Assembly (NCBI GenBank): GCA_964454685.1
Contig: CAYVTZ010000031.1
Location: forward strand, 1-37,116
DNA from: CAYVTZ01 sp964454685
GTDB lineage: Bacteria > Bacillota > Clostridia > Christensenellales > Christensenellaceae
Reading direction: 5' to 3'
DNA length: 37,116 nt
Shown: piece by piece, positions 22,775-31,201 of the stretch
How the letters are laid out: every line of letters starts with the position of its first letter
How positions within the stretch are numbered: position 1 is the stretch's first letter
Program-made: the position numbers and the translations under genes
Notes under the pieces: model-generated
Database searches by the model: none
Told to the model about the DNA's origin: nothing
What the model saw: only the letters and a program-made list of their open reading frames with translations

Positions 22775-23947
22775 TTAGATTTCCTGTTTTAGCACCTTAC
22801 CCATGCGCTGTACGCCGATTTCGATGTTTTCCGGTGTGGGCATGGAAAAGTTCATGCGGAGGGTATTTTGATGCGGGTGCTCTGCATAGAAGGGCGCGCC
22901 GCTGACAAATGCCACTTTATCCTCCACGCACTTGGTGAAGATGCGCCTGGCATCCGTGCCTTCGGGAAGCGTTGCCCAAAGGAACAACCCGCCTTCCGGA
23001 CGGGTGATGCGCACGCAATCCGGGAAATAAGCCGCGATTGCCTGCATCATGCAGTCGCGCTGCACTTTATATTCGTTGCACAGCATTTCGACATGCGGCC
23101 GGTAATAGCCACGCTGCAAAAATTCATACACGCACTGCTGGGACAGATTGGAGGTGTGCACGTCCGCGCCCTGCTTGAGCAGATTGAAACGCGCGATGAC
23201 CTCTTTGTGTGCCACGGCGTATCCTACGCGCAGACCGGGCGAGATCGTTTTGGAAAAACTACTCAGCTTACACACGATGCCACAGTCATCCAGTGATTTG
23301 ATGGAATCGACAGGCGTACCCTCGTAGCGCAATTCCGCATAAGGATCGTCCTCTAAAATCATCACGCCATATCGCTTGCAAATCTCGTAAATCTGCTTGC
23401 GCTTTTGCGGCGAGGTGGTGACGCCCGTGGGATTCTGAAACGTGGGAATCACATAAAAGAATTTGGGCGCATACTGTTTGATTTTTTCCTCCAACTCCGC
23501 AATGTTCACGCCGTCGCTTTCCAACGTAACGGTGTGCATTTGCGCGCCGGCAATTTTGTAGGTTTGCAATGCGCCGATAAAGGAAGGCGCTTCCACCAAA
23601 ATATGATCGCCGCGGTTTAGCATGGTCATAGCAAAAAACATCAATCCCTGTGAAGAACCGGTGAGCGTGATGAGATCGTCATCTTCGCGCATGATGGGCG
23701 CATTTAGCTTGCGCAGTGTGTCCAATAACAGTGCCATGCCCGGAGTATTGCCGTACTGGAGCACAGACGCGCTGTGCTCGCGGATGACATCCTGCGCGAT
23801 GCTTGCGAGCTGCTCCGTGGGGAACAAACGCGGCGAAGGATTGCCGCCTGCAAAAGAAATGATTTGAGGGTCGGATAAGAGCGCAAAAATCTTACGAATC
23901 TCGCTGCCTTCCACACCATCAAAACAATTTGAAAATTTAAAGTTCAT
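22775..23947 (-). CDS. PLP-dependent aminotransferase, class I/II (aminoadipate/aromatic type)
   Basis: The 390-residue fold-type I enzyme resembles the LysN/kynurenine-type subgroup. It has ISFAGGNPSPRLFP near the N-terminus, ITLTGSSQGL, FFYVIPTFQNPTGVT, ILEDDPYAELRYEG, and the catalytic Lys in KLSSFSKTISPGLRVGY. The C-terminal Arg (LRMNFSMP) binds the substrate carboxylate. Such enzymes accept aminoadipate, aromatic or branched amino acids. Its place with tyrS and ilvE, and near iorAB-paaK, suggests it may supply aryl pyruvates, which is inference. Confidence 0.92.
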   Translation of the reverse strand: MNFKFSNCFDGVEGSEIRKIFALLSDPQIISFAGGNPSPRLFPTEQLASIAQDVIREHSASVLQYGNTPGMALLLDTLRKLNAPIMREDDDLITLTGSSQGLMFFAMTMLNRGDHILVEAPSFIGALQTYKIAGAQMHTVTLESDGVNIAELEEKIKQYAPKFFYVIPTFQNPTGVTTSPQKRKQIYEICKRYGVMILEDDPYAELRYEGTPVDSIKSLDDCGIVCKLSSFSKTISPGLRVGYAVAHKEVIARFNLLKQGADVHTSNLSQQCVYEFLQRGYYRPHVEMLCNEYKVQRDCMMQAIAAYFPDCVRITRPEGGLFLWATLPEGTDARRIFTKCVEDKVAFVSGAPFYAEHPHQNTLRMNFSMPTPENIEIGVQRMGKVLKQEI

Positions 23948-24249
23948 CGTTATGCTCCTGTCTGATTCAAAACTCAGGTTATCGGTTAAGGTGAGCAGAG
24001 CCGCTTACACCGCCTGAAACGCGATGTTTTCGCTCTATACTGCTTTACCCTCATCCCGAATCGCTACGGCGACTCGCCAATCTGCCGCCTTGCCGCAGCA
24101 AGCTTTGCGCTCATCCGCACGTGTGGACGATTGCTTTTTCAGCACGACCCTGCGAGAGCCTTGGGGGTCAACCCGGCGATTGCAAGAAGAAGATGCAGCT
24201 TCCATCGTTGCCGAAATAGAAAAACTTCGACAAACACAAATATTACTAT
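23948..24249 (-). promoter_or_regulatory. About 290-nt 5' leader of the aminotransferase-tyrS operon
   Basis: The transcript from the promoter at 24250-24278 would carry about 290 nt before the start codon at 23947. The stretch is GC-rich and holds local pairings such as GGCGAGTCGCC and a GGGTTGACCCCC hairpin, but no intrinsic terminator was seen. The T-box core (TGGTACCGCG) is absent, and no known riboswitch core was recognised. A GGAG site (GACAGGAGC) precedes the ATG. Confidence 0.45.
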
Positions 24250-24278
24250 ATTATATTATCTCTGCGCGATTTTTTCAA
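24250..24278 (-). promoter_or_regulatory. Promoter of the aminotransferase-tyrS-yigZ-ilvE operon
   Basis: TTGAAA and TATAAT on the minus strand are spaced by exactly 17 bp, in an AT-rich pocket. Transcription would start near 24243. Confidence 0.7.
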
Positions 24279-24456
24279 GATTTTTCGGTAAAATACATAT
24301 GCGCGGACGGCAAACGAGCGCGCATTGCCGGATTATGTGAAAGGTGAAGATGCAAGCCGCACCCCTTGCAAGATGAAAAATCGGTGTGCAAAGAGCGGCA
24401 CAGGGGGAGAAAAAGAACGGTTTTTGGAAAAATCAGTGCGTTTTTAAAAAATTCTG

Positions 24457-24486
24457 TTTAAAAGACGCTCATAAATATGATATACT
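24457..24486 (+). promoter_or_regulatory. Extended -10 promoter of the NifU-like/GGGtGRT operon
   Basis: TGATATACT (24478-24486) is an extended -10; TTTAAA lies 18 bp before the hexamer. The region 24280-24456 between the two divergent promoters holds no gene that I can support. Confidence 0.6.
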
Positions 24487-24500
24487 TTATCATGGACAAG

Positions 24501-24549
24501 ATTGTACGGAGGGCGGTGCTTTCCGTGACAACACATTAGAATGTACAAT
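24501..24549 (+). promoter_or_regulatory. Structured 5' UTR of the NifU-like gene
   Basis: ATTGTAC (24501-24507) and GTACAAT (24543-24549) form an outer stem; inside, CGGA and TCCG close a small hairpin around 24506-24524. The ribosome binding site AAGGAGG is 5 nt after the outer stem. It might be a cis-regulatory RNA, but no known class was recognised. Confidence 0.4.
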
Positions 24550-24572
24550 ATTTAAGGAGGTTTTTTGTTTCC

Positions 24573-25265
24573 ATGCAATACTCACACGAAGTAGAAGAAA
24601 TGGTATGCGTGAAAAAAGGTCCGCATCATGGTCCTGCTCCCATACCGGAAGAAGGCAAATGGGTTCAATCCAAACAGATCACCGATATCAGTGGCTTGAC
24701 GCACGGTGTTGGCTGGTGCGCGCCGCAACAGGGTGCTTGCAAGCTGACGCTGAACGTGAAGGACGGCATCATTGAGGAAGCTCTGGTTGAGACTGTCGGC
24801 TGCTCCGGCATGACGCATTCCGCTGCAATGGCGGGTGAAGCGATTGTTGGCAAGACCTTGCTGGAAGCGCTGAACACGGACTTGGTTTGTGACGCGATCA
24901 ATACAGCGATGCGCGAACTGTTTTTGCAGATTGCGTACGGCAGAACGCAGACGGCGTTTTCGGAGGGCGGACTGCCCATCGGCGCCGGACTGGAAGACCT
25001 GGGGAAAGGACTGCGTTCGCAGGTGGGCACCATCTTCTCTACCAACGAGAAGGGTGTGCGCTATCTGGAACTCGCGGAAGGCTATATCCTGGAAATGGCT
25101 TTGGACAAACATGACGAAGTCATCGGCTATAAATTTGTGCGCACCGGAAAGATGCTCGAAGACATCCGCAACGGCGTAGACCCGAAGGAAGCTTACGAGA
25201 AGAACATCGGAACCTACGGCAGATTTGATGAAGCGGTCAAGACCATCGACCCGCGTAAGAAATAA
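24573..25265 (+). CDS. NifU/IscU-like iron-sulfur scaffold protein (GGGtGRT partner)
   Basis: The 230-residue protein has a NifU-N/IscU-like core: GLTHGVGWCAPQQGACKLTL (C49, C56), then VETVGCSGMTHSAAMAG (C77). These three cysteines stand in the order of IscU cluster ligands, but the spacing is different and the protein is longer, with a C-terminal extension after residue 150. It is the known neighbour of GGGtGRT-family genes in anaerobic Firmicutes. Whether it builds clusters for general use or for its partner only is not known. AAGGAGG lies 12 nt before the ATG, and the next gene follows by 11 bp. Confidence 0.85.
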   Translation: MQYSHEVEEMVCVKKGPHHGPAPIPEEGKWVQSKQITDISGLTHGVGWCAPQQGACKLTLNVKDGIIEEALVETVGCSGMTHSAAMAGEAIVGKTLLEALNTDLVCDAINTAMRELFLQIAYGRTQTAFSEGGLPIGAGLEDLGKGLRSQVGTIFSTNEKGVRYLELAEGYILEMALDKHDEVIGYKFVRTGKMLEDIRNGVDPKEAYEKNIGTYGRFDEAVKTIDPRKK

Positions 25266-25276
25266 GGAGGCGCACA

Positions 25277-26278
25277 ATGGCTACATTTGAAAGTTATGAA
25301 AGAAGAATTGCTCAGATCGAATTGTGCATGAAAGAATATGGCTTTGCATCGCTGGACGACGTGAAGCAGTACACGATCGACAAAGGAATCGATGTGGATT
25401 CCATTGTACGTGGCATTCAGCCCATTGCGTTTGAGAACGCGGTGTGGGCATACACTTTGGGCTGCGCGATTGCAGTGAAGAAGGATTGCAAAAAGGCATC
25501 GGACGCGGCGCGCGCCATCGGGATCGGTTTGCAGGCATTCTGCATTCCCGGATCGGTTGCGGAACAGCGCGAAGTGGGATTGGGCCATGGAAATCTGGCG
25601 GCGATGCTGCTGGAAGAGGACACCAACTGCTTCTGCTTTTTGGCAGGGCATGAGTCCTTTGCGGCGGCAGAAGGCGCGATCGGCATTGCCAAGACGGCAA
25701 ACAAGGTGCGCAAGCAGCCCTTGCAGGTTATCCTGAACGGTCTTGGAAAAGACGCGGCGCAGATCATTTCCCGCATTAACGGATTTACCTATATGGAGAC
25801 GCAGTACAGCTATTGCAGCGGCGAGCTGAAGGTGCTGAAAGAAGTAAAATATTCGGAAGGCGAAAAATCCAAAGTGCGTTGCTATGGGTGCGACGATGTT
25901 TCTGAGGGCGTTGCGGTTATGCGGCGTGAGGCAGTGGACGTTTCTATCACCGGAAACTCGACCAACCCGACGCGCTTCCAGCATCCGGTTGCGGGAACTT
26001 ACAAAAAATGGGCGATGGAGAACGGCAAAAAATACTTCTCCGTGGCTTCGGGCGGCGGCACAGGCAGAACGCTGCATCCGGACAATATGGCGGCAGGCCC
26101 GGCTTCCTACGGCATGACGGACACCATGGGCCGTATGCACGGCGACGCGCAGTTTGCGGGGTCTTCCTCCGTTCCGGCGCATGTGGAAATGATGGGACTC
26201 ATCGGCATGGGCAACAACCCGATGGTGGGTGCTTCCGTTGCGGTTGCGGTTGCGGTAGAGCAGGCGCTGACGAAATAA
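25277..26278 (+). CDS. GGGtGRT family protein
   Basis: The 333-residue protein carries the name-giving motif GGGTGRT (259-265) in SVASGGGTGRTLHPDN. It also has several conserved-looking cysteines (C63, C71, C89, C118, C120, C180, C202, C205), of which CYGC (202-205) could hold a metal or Fe-S cluster, and HGN and HES His-containing turns (104, 125). The family is found with a NifU-like protein in strict anaerobes and has no proven function. AAGGAGG precedes the ATG. The pair is closed by the terminator at 26371. Confidence 0.9.
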   Translation: MATFESYERRIAQIELCMKEYGFASLDDVKQYTIDKGIDVDSIVRGIQPIAFENAVWAYTLGCAIAVKKDCKKASDAARAIGIGLQAFCIPGSVAEQREVGLGHGNLAAMLLEEDTNCFCFLAGHESFAAAEGAIGIAKTANKVRKQPLQVILNGLGKDAAQIISRINGFTYMETQYSYCSGELKVLKEVKYSEGEKSKVRCYGCDDVSEGVAVMRREAVDVSITGNSTNPTRFQHPVAGTYKKWAMENGKKYFSVASGGGTGRTLHPDNMAAGPASYGMTDTMGRMHGDAQFAGSSSVPAHVEMMGLIGMGNNPMVGASVAVAVAVEQALTK

Positions 26279-26370
26279 GACAGGGTTGCAGGCAATTTGT
26301 CAAAGGACTTTGATATGAATTGCAGATGCAAGCGGTGTCTGTATGAAGTAAAACCGCTGTGAAATTGAAG

Positions 26371-26411
26371 AAAAGCTGCCTTGGTTCAGATGGAATCGAG
26401 GCAGCTTTTTT
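26371..26411 (+). terminator. Terminator of the NifU-like/GGGtGRT operon
   Basis: AAGCTGCCT pairs with AGGCAGCTT around about 18 nt, followed by a T run. Bases 26412-26604 beyond it hold no gene. Confidence 0.85.
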
Positions 26412-26604
26412 GATTTGAGCGAAACAAAAAATTCGCGGTTATGCCGGGGGAGCGACCGGACGCGAAAGGGTGACGCTTGAAAGCGGAATCCGAGAGCAGA
26501 AAAGTTTTGGCACAGGGTGCATAGACATTGCAAATGGGGAGGAGACGGCGGCTGCGGTTTTTTCGTCATCAGGCGCTACAAGCAACCGGTCCTGGCTGAA
26601 AACG

Positions 26605-26637
26605 AAAAAGGGATGCAGCCTTTTTTGGCACATCCCC
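26605..26637 (-). terminator. Terminator of the PPOX-type flavoprotein gene
   Basis: On the minus strand GGGATG and CATCCC pair (with an imperfect GCC/GGC extension) around a run of A, followed by five T. Confidence 0.65.
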
Positions 26638-26657
26638 GGTTTGGCGGAAAGGTGGCT

Positions 26658-26969
26658 TTAGAGAAGCGGTTGTGCTTCATCGGGTGTGAACACGACGCTC
26701 TTGTCCTGAACCTTTGCGGTTCCGCAAAAGCGATAAGCGATCGGCGCACCATTTTCTACGGCGATAAAGCCGGTTACCCATGCTTTGTCGTTGGATTCGA
26801 GATTCTTTTGAGTGATTTCCATTTTGTAAATGCCAAACAGAATGTTTTCCTCGTCGCAATCCTTACTTCCCACAATGATGGGATGCGGAGTGCCGTCGGG
26901 ATTTTGGGTGACGAGCGAGAGGGCATACGCATTTTGAATGACGTTCTTCATTTCTTCGGATAGTTTCAT
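26658..26969 (-). CDS. Pyridoxamine 5'-phosphate oxidase-like flavoprotein
   Basis: The 103-residue protein fits the small split-barrel PPOX group: MKLSEEMKNVIQNAYALSLV, then TQNPDGTPHPIIVGSKDCD and AYRFCGTAKVQ. Such proteins bind FMN or F420 and act on small molecules or sense redox state. It is shorter than true PdxH and lacks its C-terminal signature, so a PLP-making role is unlikely. It is divergent from a HxlR regulator, the usual partner that controls such genes. GGAG lies 9 nt before the ATG. Confidence 0.8.
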   Translation of the reverse strand: MKLSEEMKNVIQNAYALSLVTQNPDGTPHPIIVGSKDCDEENILFGIYKMEITQKNLESNDKAWVTGFIAVENGAPIAYRFCGTAKVQDKSVVFTPDEAQPLL

Positions 26970-27093
26970 GTGTAATCTCCTTTTTTAATCATTACGGAAG
27001 CGGATGTAATCCGTTTCATGCGGTGTTGCAGGTGCGTGCTTCAAAGGGCGAACGCAGACAGGAACGTAAAAGATACTTAATACATAAAAGGTA

Positions 27094-27122
27094 TTTACTT
27101 GCTTACTCGTATCTGATATGCT
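27094..27122 (+). promoter_or_regulatory. Promoter of the hxlR-like gene with possible operator
   Basis: TTTACT and TATGCT are spaced by 17 bp. Around it are repeated TACTT/AAGTA-type blocks (GATACTTAATAC, GGTATTTACTTGCTTAC), which resemble HxlR/YodB operators and could also control the divergent flavoprotein gene. Confidence 0.45.
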
Positions 27123-27191
27123 AAGGATACCACCGAATGTGGAACGACGCAATAACGCAGAATTTTATGATTAAGTAAGGAGAAACTGAGC

Positions 27192-27533
27192 ATGTCAAAC
27201 GGATGCGAGACCCGCGATGGGAATTGCCCGTGTCAAGCGGAGTGCCCGCTTGGCAGAGCGATGAACAAGATTGGCGGCAAATGGAAGATGCGTATTTTGT
27301 GTGCGCTGCTTCAGGATGGGGCGCTGCGATATAATATGCTAAAAAAGAAGGTAAGCAGCATCACGAATACGATGCTTGCCAGTACGTTGAAAGAGTTGGA
27401 GACGGACGGGCTGGTGCGAAGAGAGGAATTTTTAGAAGTGCCGATCCGCGTGGAGTACAGTGTGACAAAGGCTTGCAGGCATTTGATGCCCGTGTTGGAG
27501 CAATTAGCCCGATGGGAAATGACAACGTTTTAA
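27192..27533 (+). CDS. HxlR family transcriptional regulator
   Basis: The 113-residue winged-helix protein matches HxlR: CPLGRAMNKIGGKWKMRILCAL, SSITNTMLASTLKELETDGLV, VPIRVEYSVTKACRHLMPVLEQL. Members repress genes for redox and electrophile stress, often through a Cys near the N-terminus. Here the N-terminus is rich in Cys (C5, C11, C13, C17), including that in the conserved place before the IGGKW segment, so thiol sensing is plausible. AAGGAG lies before the ATG. Confidence 0.92.
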   Translation: MSNGCETRDGNCPCQAECPLGRAMNKIGGKWKMRILCALLQDGALRYNMLKKKVSSITNTMLASTLKELETDGLVRREEFLEVPIRVEYSVTKACRHLMPVLEQLARWEMTTF

Positions 27534-27643
27534 ATGGCACAGACCAAGAAACGTTGAAAGCATAAGAAACCAAATGCTTGAGGCGGAAGTTGATCCTTGT
27601 ACGAGAGCGGCCGCGCCGCAGCATATTGGACGGTGTGAATGCG

Positions 27644-29896
27644 CTATGAGAGGTCGGCATCCTTGCGCTGTTGTTCTATAATCTTGCGCTCAAATTCCTG
27701 TGTGGGCATGGGGCGATCGAAATAATAGCCCTGCACCATATCGCACCCCAACTCCTTGAGAAAATCTACGGTTTCGCGCGATTCGACGCCCTCTGCAACC
27801 GTCTCGATTTTGAGATCCTTCGCCATGCGAATGACATGCGTGAGCACTGCTTTGGCGCGTTTGCTGTCCTCCGAGGCGAGGAAGAAGCTACGGTCGATTT
27901 TGATTTCGTCTACCGAGATGTTTTTGAGCAGTCCAAGTGAACTATATCCCGTGCCGAAATCGTCCATAGACAGCAGGAACCCGTTGGTGTGCAACTCGTC
28001 GATAAAAGAAATCAACTGTTTTTCATTTTCCAGAATCACGCTTTCGGTTAGCTCGATTTCCAACAGATGATGCGGGATATCGTATTGATCGGCGATTTCG
28101 CAAAGTTGCTCCACAAAAAAGGTATGCTGCAAATGCTTGCGCGAAAAATTGACCGAGATTTTGACGGGCGCGATGCCCTGCTGAATCCAGCGCTGCATGA
28201 GACGGCAGACCTGCTGGAACATATAGACATCCAGTTTCGTGACAAAGCCGTTTTCCTCGAAAAGAGAAATAAATTCGCCGGGGTAGATAAATTTGCCATT
28301 GCTGGAATCCTGCCAGCGTACCAATGCCTCCGCTCCTGCGATTTTGGAAGTTTCCAAAGCATATTTCGGCTGAAGGTATACGGCAAATTCGCCACCGGAA
28401 AGCGCGGACTCCATCTTATCTTCGATCTCTTTATTGCGCAACGCTTCTTCAATCAGCTCCTCATCGTAAATGCAGACGTCCCTGCCGGTGTGCTTTGCTT
28501 TGCGATGGGCGATATTGGCGCGCTCGATCGCGACCGCGATATCGGTGCAATTTTCATAGCTCATATAATAATAGCCTGAGACAAAACGAATTTCGTAATG
28601 AAAATCTTCGCCCATCAAGCGACGCAGCTCGCGCCGGAACTGCTGAACGCGCTCTTGCAGTGCATCTTCGGTGGTATACGCGTGCAGCCACAAAAACTCA
28701 TCGATGTTGACTTTAGCAAAATATTCCACGTTGGCTTGGACGGTGGATTGCAACGCTTGTACGATGTTTTTCAGCACCCAATCACCAAAGGAGAATCCAT
28801 AGACCTGATTGATGAGTTTGAAGCGGTTGACATCCATCTTGCAAAGCACATATTTGACTTTGGGGTTTTCTTTGACCATTTGCTGTGCATCCAGCTTGAA
28901 CCGCGCCAAATTTGGCGCGCCGGTCAACTCATCGGTCAGCGCCATTTCCGCAATCTTTTTCATATTTCGCTTTTGGATGAGCCAGATGGCAATCAGCAGC
29001 ATCAAAAATACCGCCAAGATCACGATGACCAGCAACGTGGTGGAAGTGAGGATGCCGGAGGTGGTCTGTGACACCACAAACTCCGGAACCACGTAGAACA
29101 ATGTCCAATCGTTGATTCCGGTGGGAACATAATGCAGAATACGATTGTTGCCACGGATGGTATATCTGGAATGTCCGGATTCTCCGGCTGCCAGTTTGCT
29201 CCGGATTTCAGCGACCGTATCATACATATTGACATCTGCGGACTGTAAAGTATCGAGAAGATTGCCCGACATGATGAGGGTGTATTGGCTGGCGCGCACG
29301 GCGATGATATCGCCATTGGCCTTGGTGATATAGGTATAGCCTGCATCCTGAAAAGAGGGCAGAAATAACTGGCTGATTGCGTCGGTGGGATAGGTGCCGA
29401 TCAGGACGCCTATGATTTGCTCGTTGTAATAAAGCGGAGCGGACACGGCAATCAGCTCCCGCTGCGCGACCTCGGACATGAACGGCTCCGAGATGACCGT
29501 TTCGCCTTTCAGGGCATCTTCGAAATATGCTCTGCCGCTGACGTTTACGGTGACGCCGTTGCTGTAACGCGCCCGCCCGCCGGGATCCGCGACTGCGATG
29601 TATTCAAACGGAGAATGTGCCACGATATCGGTAAGCGATTTTTGCGTGATATCGTCCGCGTTGGGCGAATGCACCAGCCCCGTTGCAAGCATGTCGATGA
29701 TGGCTTGCTGATCTTTGATGGTTGTAACGAAATTATAACGCTGCTGCTCCATTGTTTCTTCCAGCATAAAGTGGGTCGTTTTGTTGACGAGGTTGGAAAT
29801 ATAAGAGTTGTAGGCGAGCAGACCTGCAAAAATACCGATAGCAACTGCAAGGATGATGATGCCAATCCGTAATATGCGCTTTCGATTCTCTTTCAT
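27644..29896 (-). CDS. CACHE-GGDEF(degenerate)-EAL c-di-GMP phosphodiesterase
   Basis: From ATG 29896 (AAGGTGG upstream) the 750-residue protein has a membrane helix (about 8-32), an extracellular dCACHE sensor (about 35-280; GRAYFEDALKGE is typical), a second membrane helix (about 285-310), a GGDEF domain (about 325-480) and an EAL domain (about 500-745). The GGDEF active site reads NIDEF instead of GGDEF, so cyclase activity is unlikely; it may bind GTP as a regulator. The EAL domain has EALVRW, NFSRKHL, ELTES and DDFGTGYSSL, so c-di-GMP hydrolysis is expected. The ligand is not known. Confidence 0.9.
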   Translation of the reverse strand: MKENRKRILRIGIIILAVAIGIFAGLLAYNSYISNLVNKTTHFMLEETMEQQRYNFVTTIKDQQAIIDMLATGLVHSPNADDITQKSLTDIVAHSPFEYIAVADPGGRARYSNGVTVNVSGRAYFEDALKGETVISEPFMSEVAQRELIAVSAPLYYNEQIIGVLIGTYPTDAISQLFLPSFQDAGYTYITKANGDIIAVRASQYTLIMSGNLLDTLQSADVNMYDTVAEIRSKLAAGESGHSRYTIRGNNRILHYVPTGINDWTLFYVVPEFVVSQTTSGILTSTTLLVIVILAVFLMLLIAIWLIQKRNMKKIAEMALTDELTGAPNLARFKLDAQQMVKENPKVKYVLCKMDVNRFKLINQVYGFSFGDWVLKNIVQALQSTVQANVEYFAKVNIDEFLWLHAYTTEDALQERVQQFRRELRRLMGEDFHYEIRFVSGYYYMSYENCTDIAVAIERANIAHRKAKHTGRDVCIYDEELIEEALRNKEIEDKMESALSGGEFAVYLQPKYALETSKIAGAEALVRWQDSSNGKFIYPGEFISLFEENGFVTKLDVYMFQQVCRLMQRWIQQGIAPVKISVNFSRKHLQHTFFVEQLCEIADQYDIPHHLLEIELTESVILENEKQLISFIDELHTNGFLLSMDDFGTGYSSLGLLKNISVDEIKIDRSFFLASEDSKRAKAVLTHVIRMAKDLKIETVAEGVESRETVDFLKELGCDMVQGYYFDRPMPTQEFERKIIEQQRKDADLS

Positions 29897-30048
29897 GCTA
29901 AGCTTCCACCTTGTACATTGAGGCAATTCTTTCAGTAAAACATAAATGTACGCAGAACCGACATAGGAAACCGTCTATTTCTGCTGACAAAATTATTCTA
30001 AACGAGGCAGTGGCACAATGTCAATGGAATCTGCCAATTACACTGTTT

Positions 30049-31143
30049 TTAATATGCCTGGAGCGACGCGGACGAGGCGCGCTCCTGCGATGCGACAAGA
30101 TCGGAATACGGATTGACATAGTATCCATCCTTTGTGACGATCGTGAAGTGCAGATGATTGGAGACGCTGTTGCCGGTGTTTCCGACATGCCCGACGACAT
30201 CGCCCTGCTTTACCGACTGCCCGGCTTGCAGATCGGAGGGGCGCACCATATGATAGTAGTGATACTGCGTGCCGTCTGCACCCAGCAATACGATATAGTT
30301 TCCTGCAGATTTTGTTGCGCCGACATCGAGTACGGCAGCGTCAACACATGCGAGAAGATTGGTGCCTTCCGGTGCGCCGACATCTGTGCCGGCATGACGC
30401 CGCGCGCCGCCATCGCGGTCTGCATTCCATGTATCGTTGTAAGAGCGTGCTTTTTCCGGCTCCATAGGAAAGAGAAATTCCGGAAGATCGGGAGAACCGG
30501 CATCCGAACGGGCTTGCAGCGCATCATCAAAAAATGTGATAAGATACGCGAAAGCGAAGGTATTTGAAATGGGCGTGACGGTTTGTGTATCGGGCAGCGT
30601 ATAAAACAGTTCGCGCGGATTTTGCGGTGTGGCGCGAACATTGATTTCGTAAGAATCGCCTGCGGGGATTACCTGCACTTCCAGTTTGCAGACCTGCTCC
30701 AGCGCCTGCTTGAGCACGGCGGGTGCATCGGAAAACTGATATGCAAGCACGCTGAGCAGGGGAGCGGAGGGCGCTTCGACCGAGAGGTTGACAGGTTTGC
30801 CGTCCGAGGCGGCTTTGGTTGCCGCGTTGAGCCACGCCAGATATTGCGCGGGCAAGGAAAAACAAAGTGCGGGATCGGAAGAAACGACTTCGTATACCCG
30901 AGTCTGTTCGTTTTTCGCATAGGTGTTTGCGGGAATATAATCGAGCACATCCGTGGTCAGGATGCGCGCGCGGATTTCATCGGCTGTGGGTAATGGCACC
31001 GGCGTTTGCGTCGGCTGTGGTGCTTGCGTCGGTGAATGGATGACAATCGGCGTGGGGGGTGGCGCGGGAGGCTCCTGCGTGCATGCACATAGCAGCAAGA
31101 TGGTGCTGCAAATCACGAGGATACAGAGAATATGTTTTTTCAT
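30049..31143 (-). CDS. M23 (LytM-type) peptidase-like lipoprotein
   Basis: The 364-residue protein starts with a lipoprotein signal (ILLLCAC; lipid Cys 21), then a Pro/Thr-rich linker, a middle domain of no clear family, and a C-terminal M23 domain. Zinc-site motifs HAGTD (HxxxD) and HLHF are both present, with GNYIVLLGADGTQYHYYHMV and GDVVGHVGNTGNS, so it should cleave or bind peptidoglycan at the outside of the membrane. AGGAG stands 6 nt before the ATG. The TetR genes lie upstream in the same direction. Confidence 0.9.
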   Translation of the reverse strand: MKKHILCILVICSTILLLCACTQEPPAPPPTPIVIHSPTQAPQPTQTPVPLPTADEIRARILTTDVLDYIPANTYAKNEQTRVYEVVSSDPALCFSLPAQYLAWLNAATKAASDGKPVNLSVEAPSAPLLSVLAYQFSDAPAVLKQALEQVCKLEVQVIPAGDSYEINVRATPQNPRELFYTLPDTQTVTPISNTFAFAYLITFFDDALQARSDAGSPDLPEFLFPMEPEKARSYNDTWNADRDGGARRHAGTDVGAPEGTNLLACVDAAVLDVGATKSAGNYIVLLGADGTQYHYYHMVRPSDLQAGQSVKQGDVVGHVGNTGNSVSNHLHFTIVTKDGYYVNPYSDLVASQERASSASLQAY

Positions 31144-31201
31144 TGTGACTCCTAAGCAAGTAATTTGTGACCGGTTCCGCCCGCAGCGTCGGTGCGTTGC
31201 G

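Noticed and set aside
23948..24249. T-box leader for tyrS
   Set aside because: The TGGTACCGCG core and the terminator/antiterminator pair are not found.
24024..24347. A 107-codon plus-strand frame
   Set aside because: It overlaps the leader and promoter of the tyrS operon, lacks a ribosome binding site and matches no family.
25214..26182. A 322-codon open frame on the minus strand
   Set aside because: It is antisense to the GGGtGRT gene, which is a known family with its own ribosome binding site and terminator.
28902..28919. 18-bp perfect palindrome CGCGCCAAATTTGGCGCG
   Set aside because: It resembles the ICE palindromes only at the centre, lies inside the EAL protein gene, and occurs once; chance from GC-rich codons is enough.
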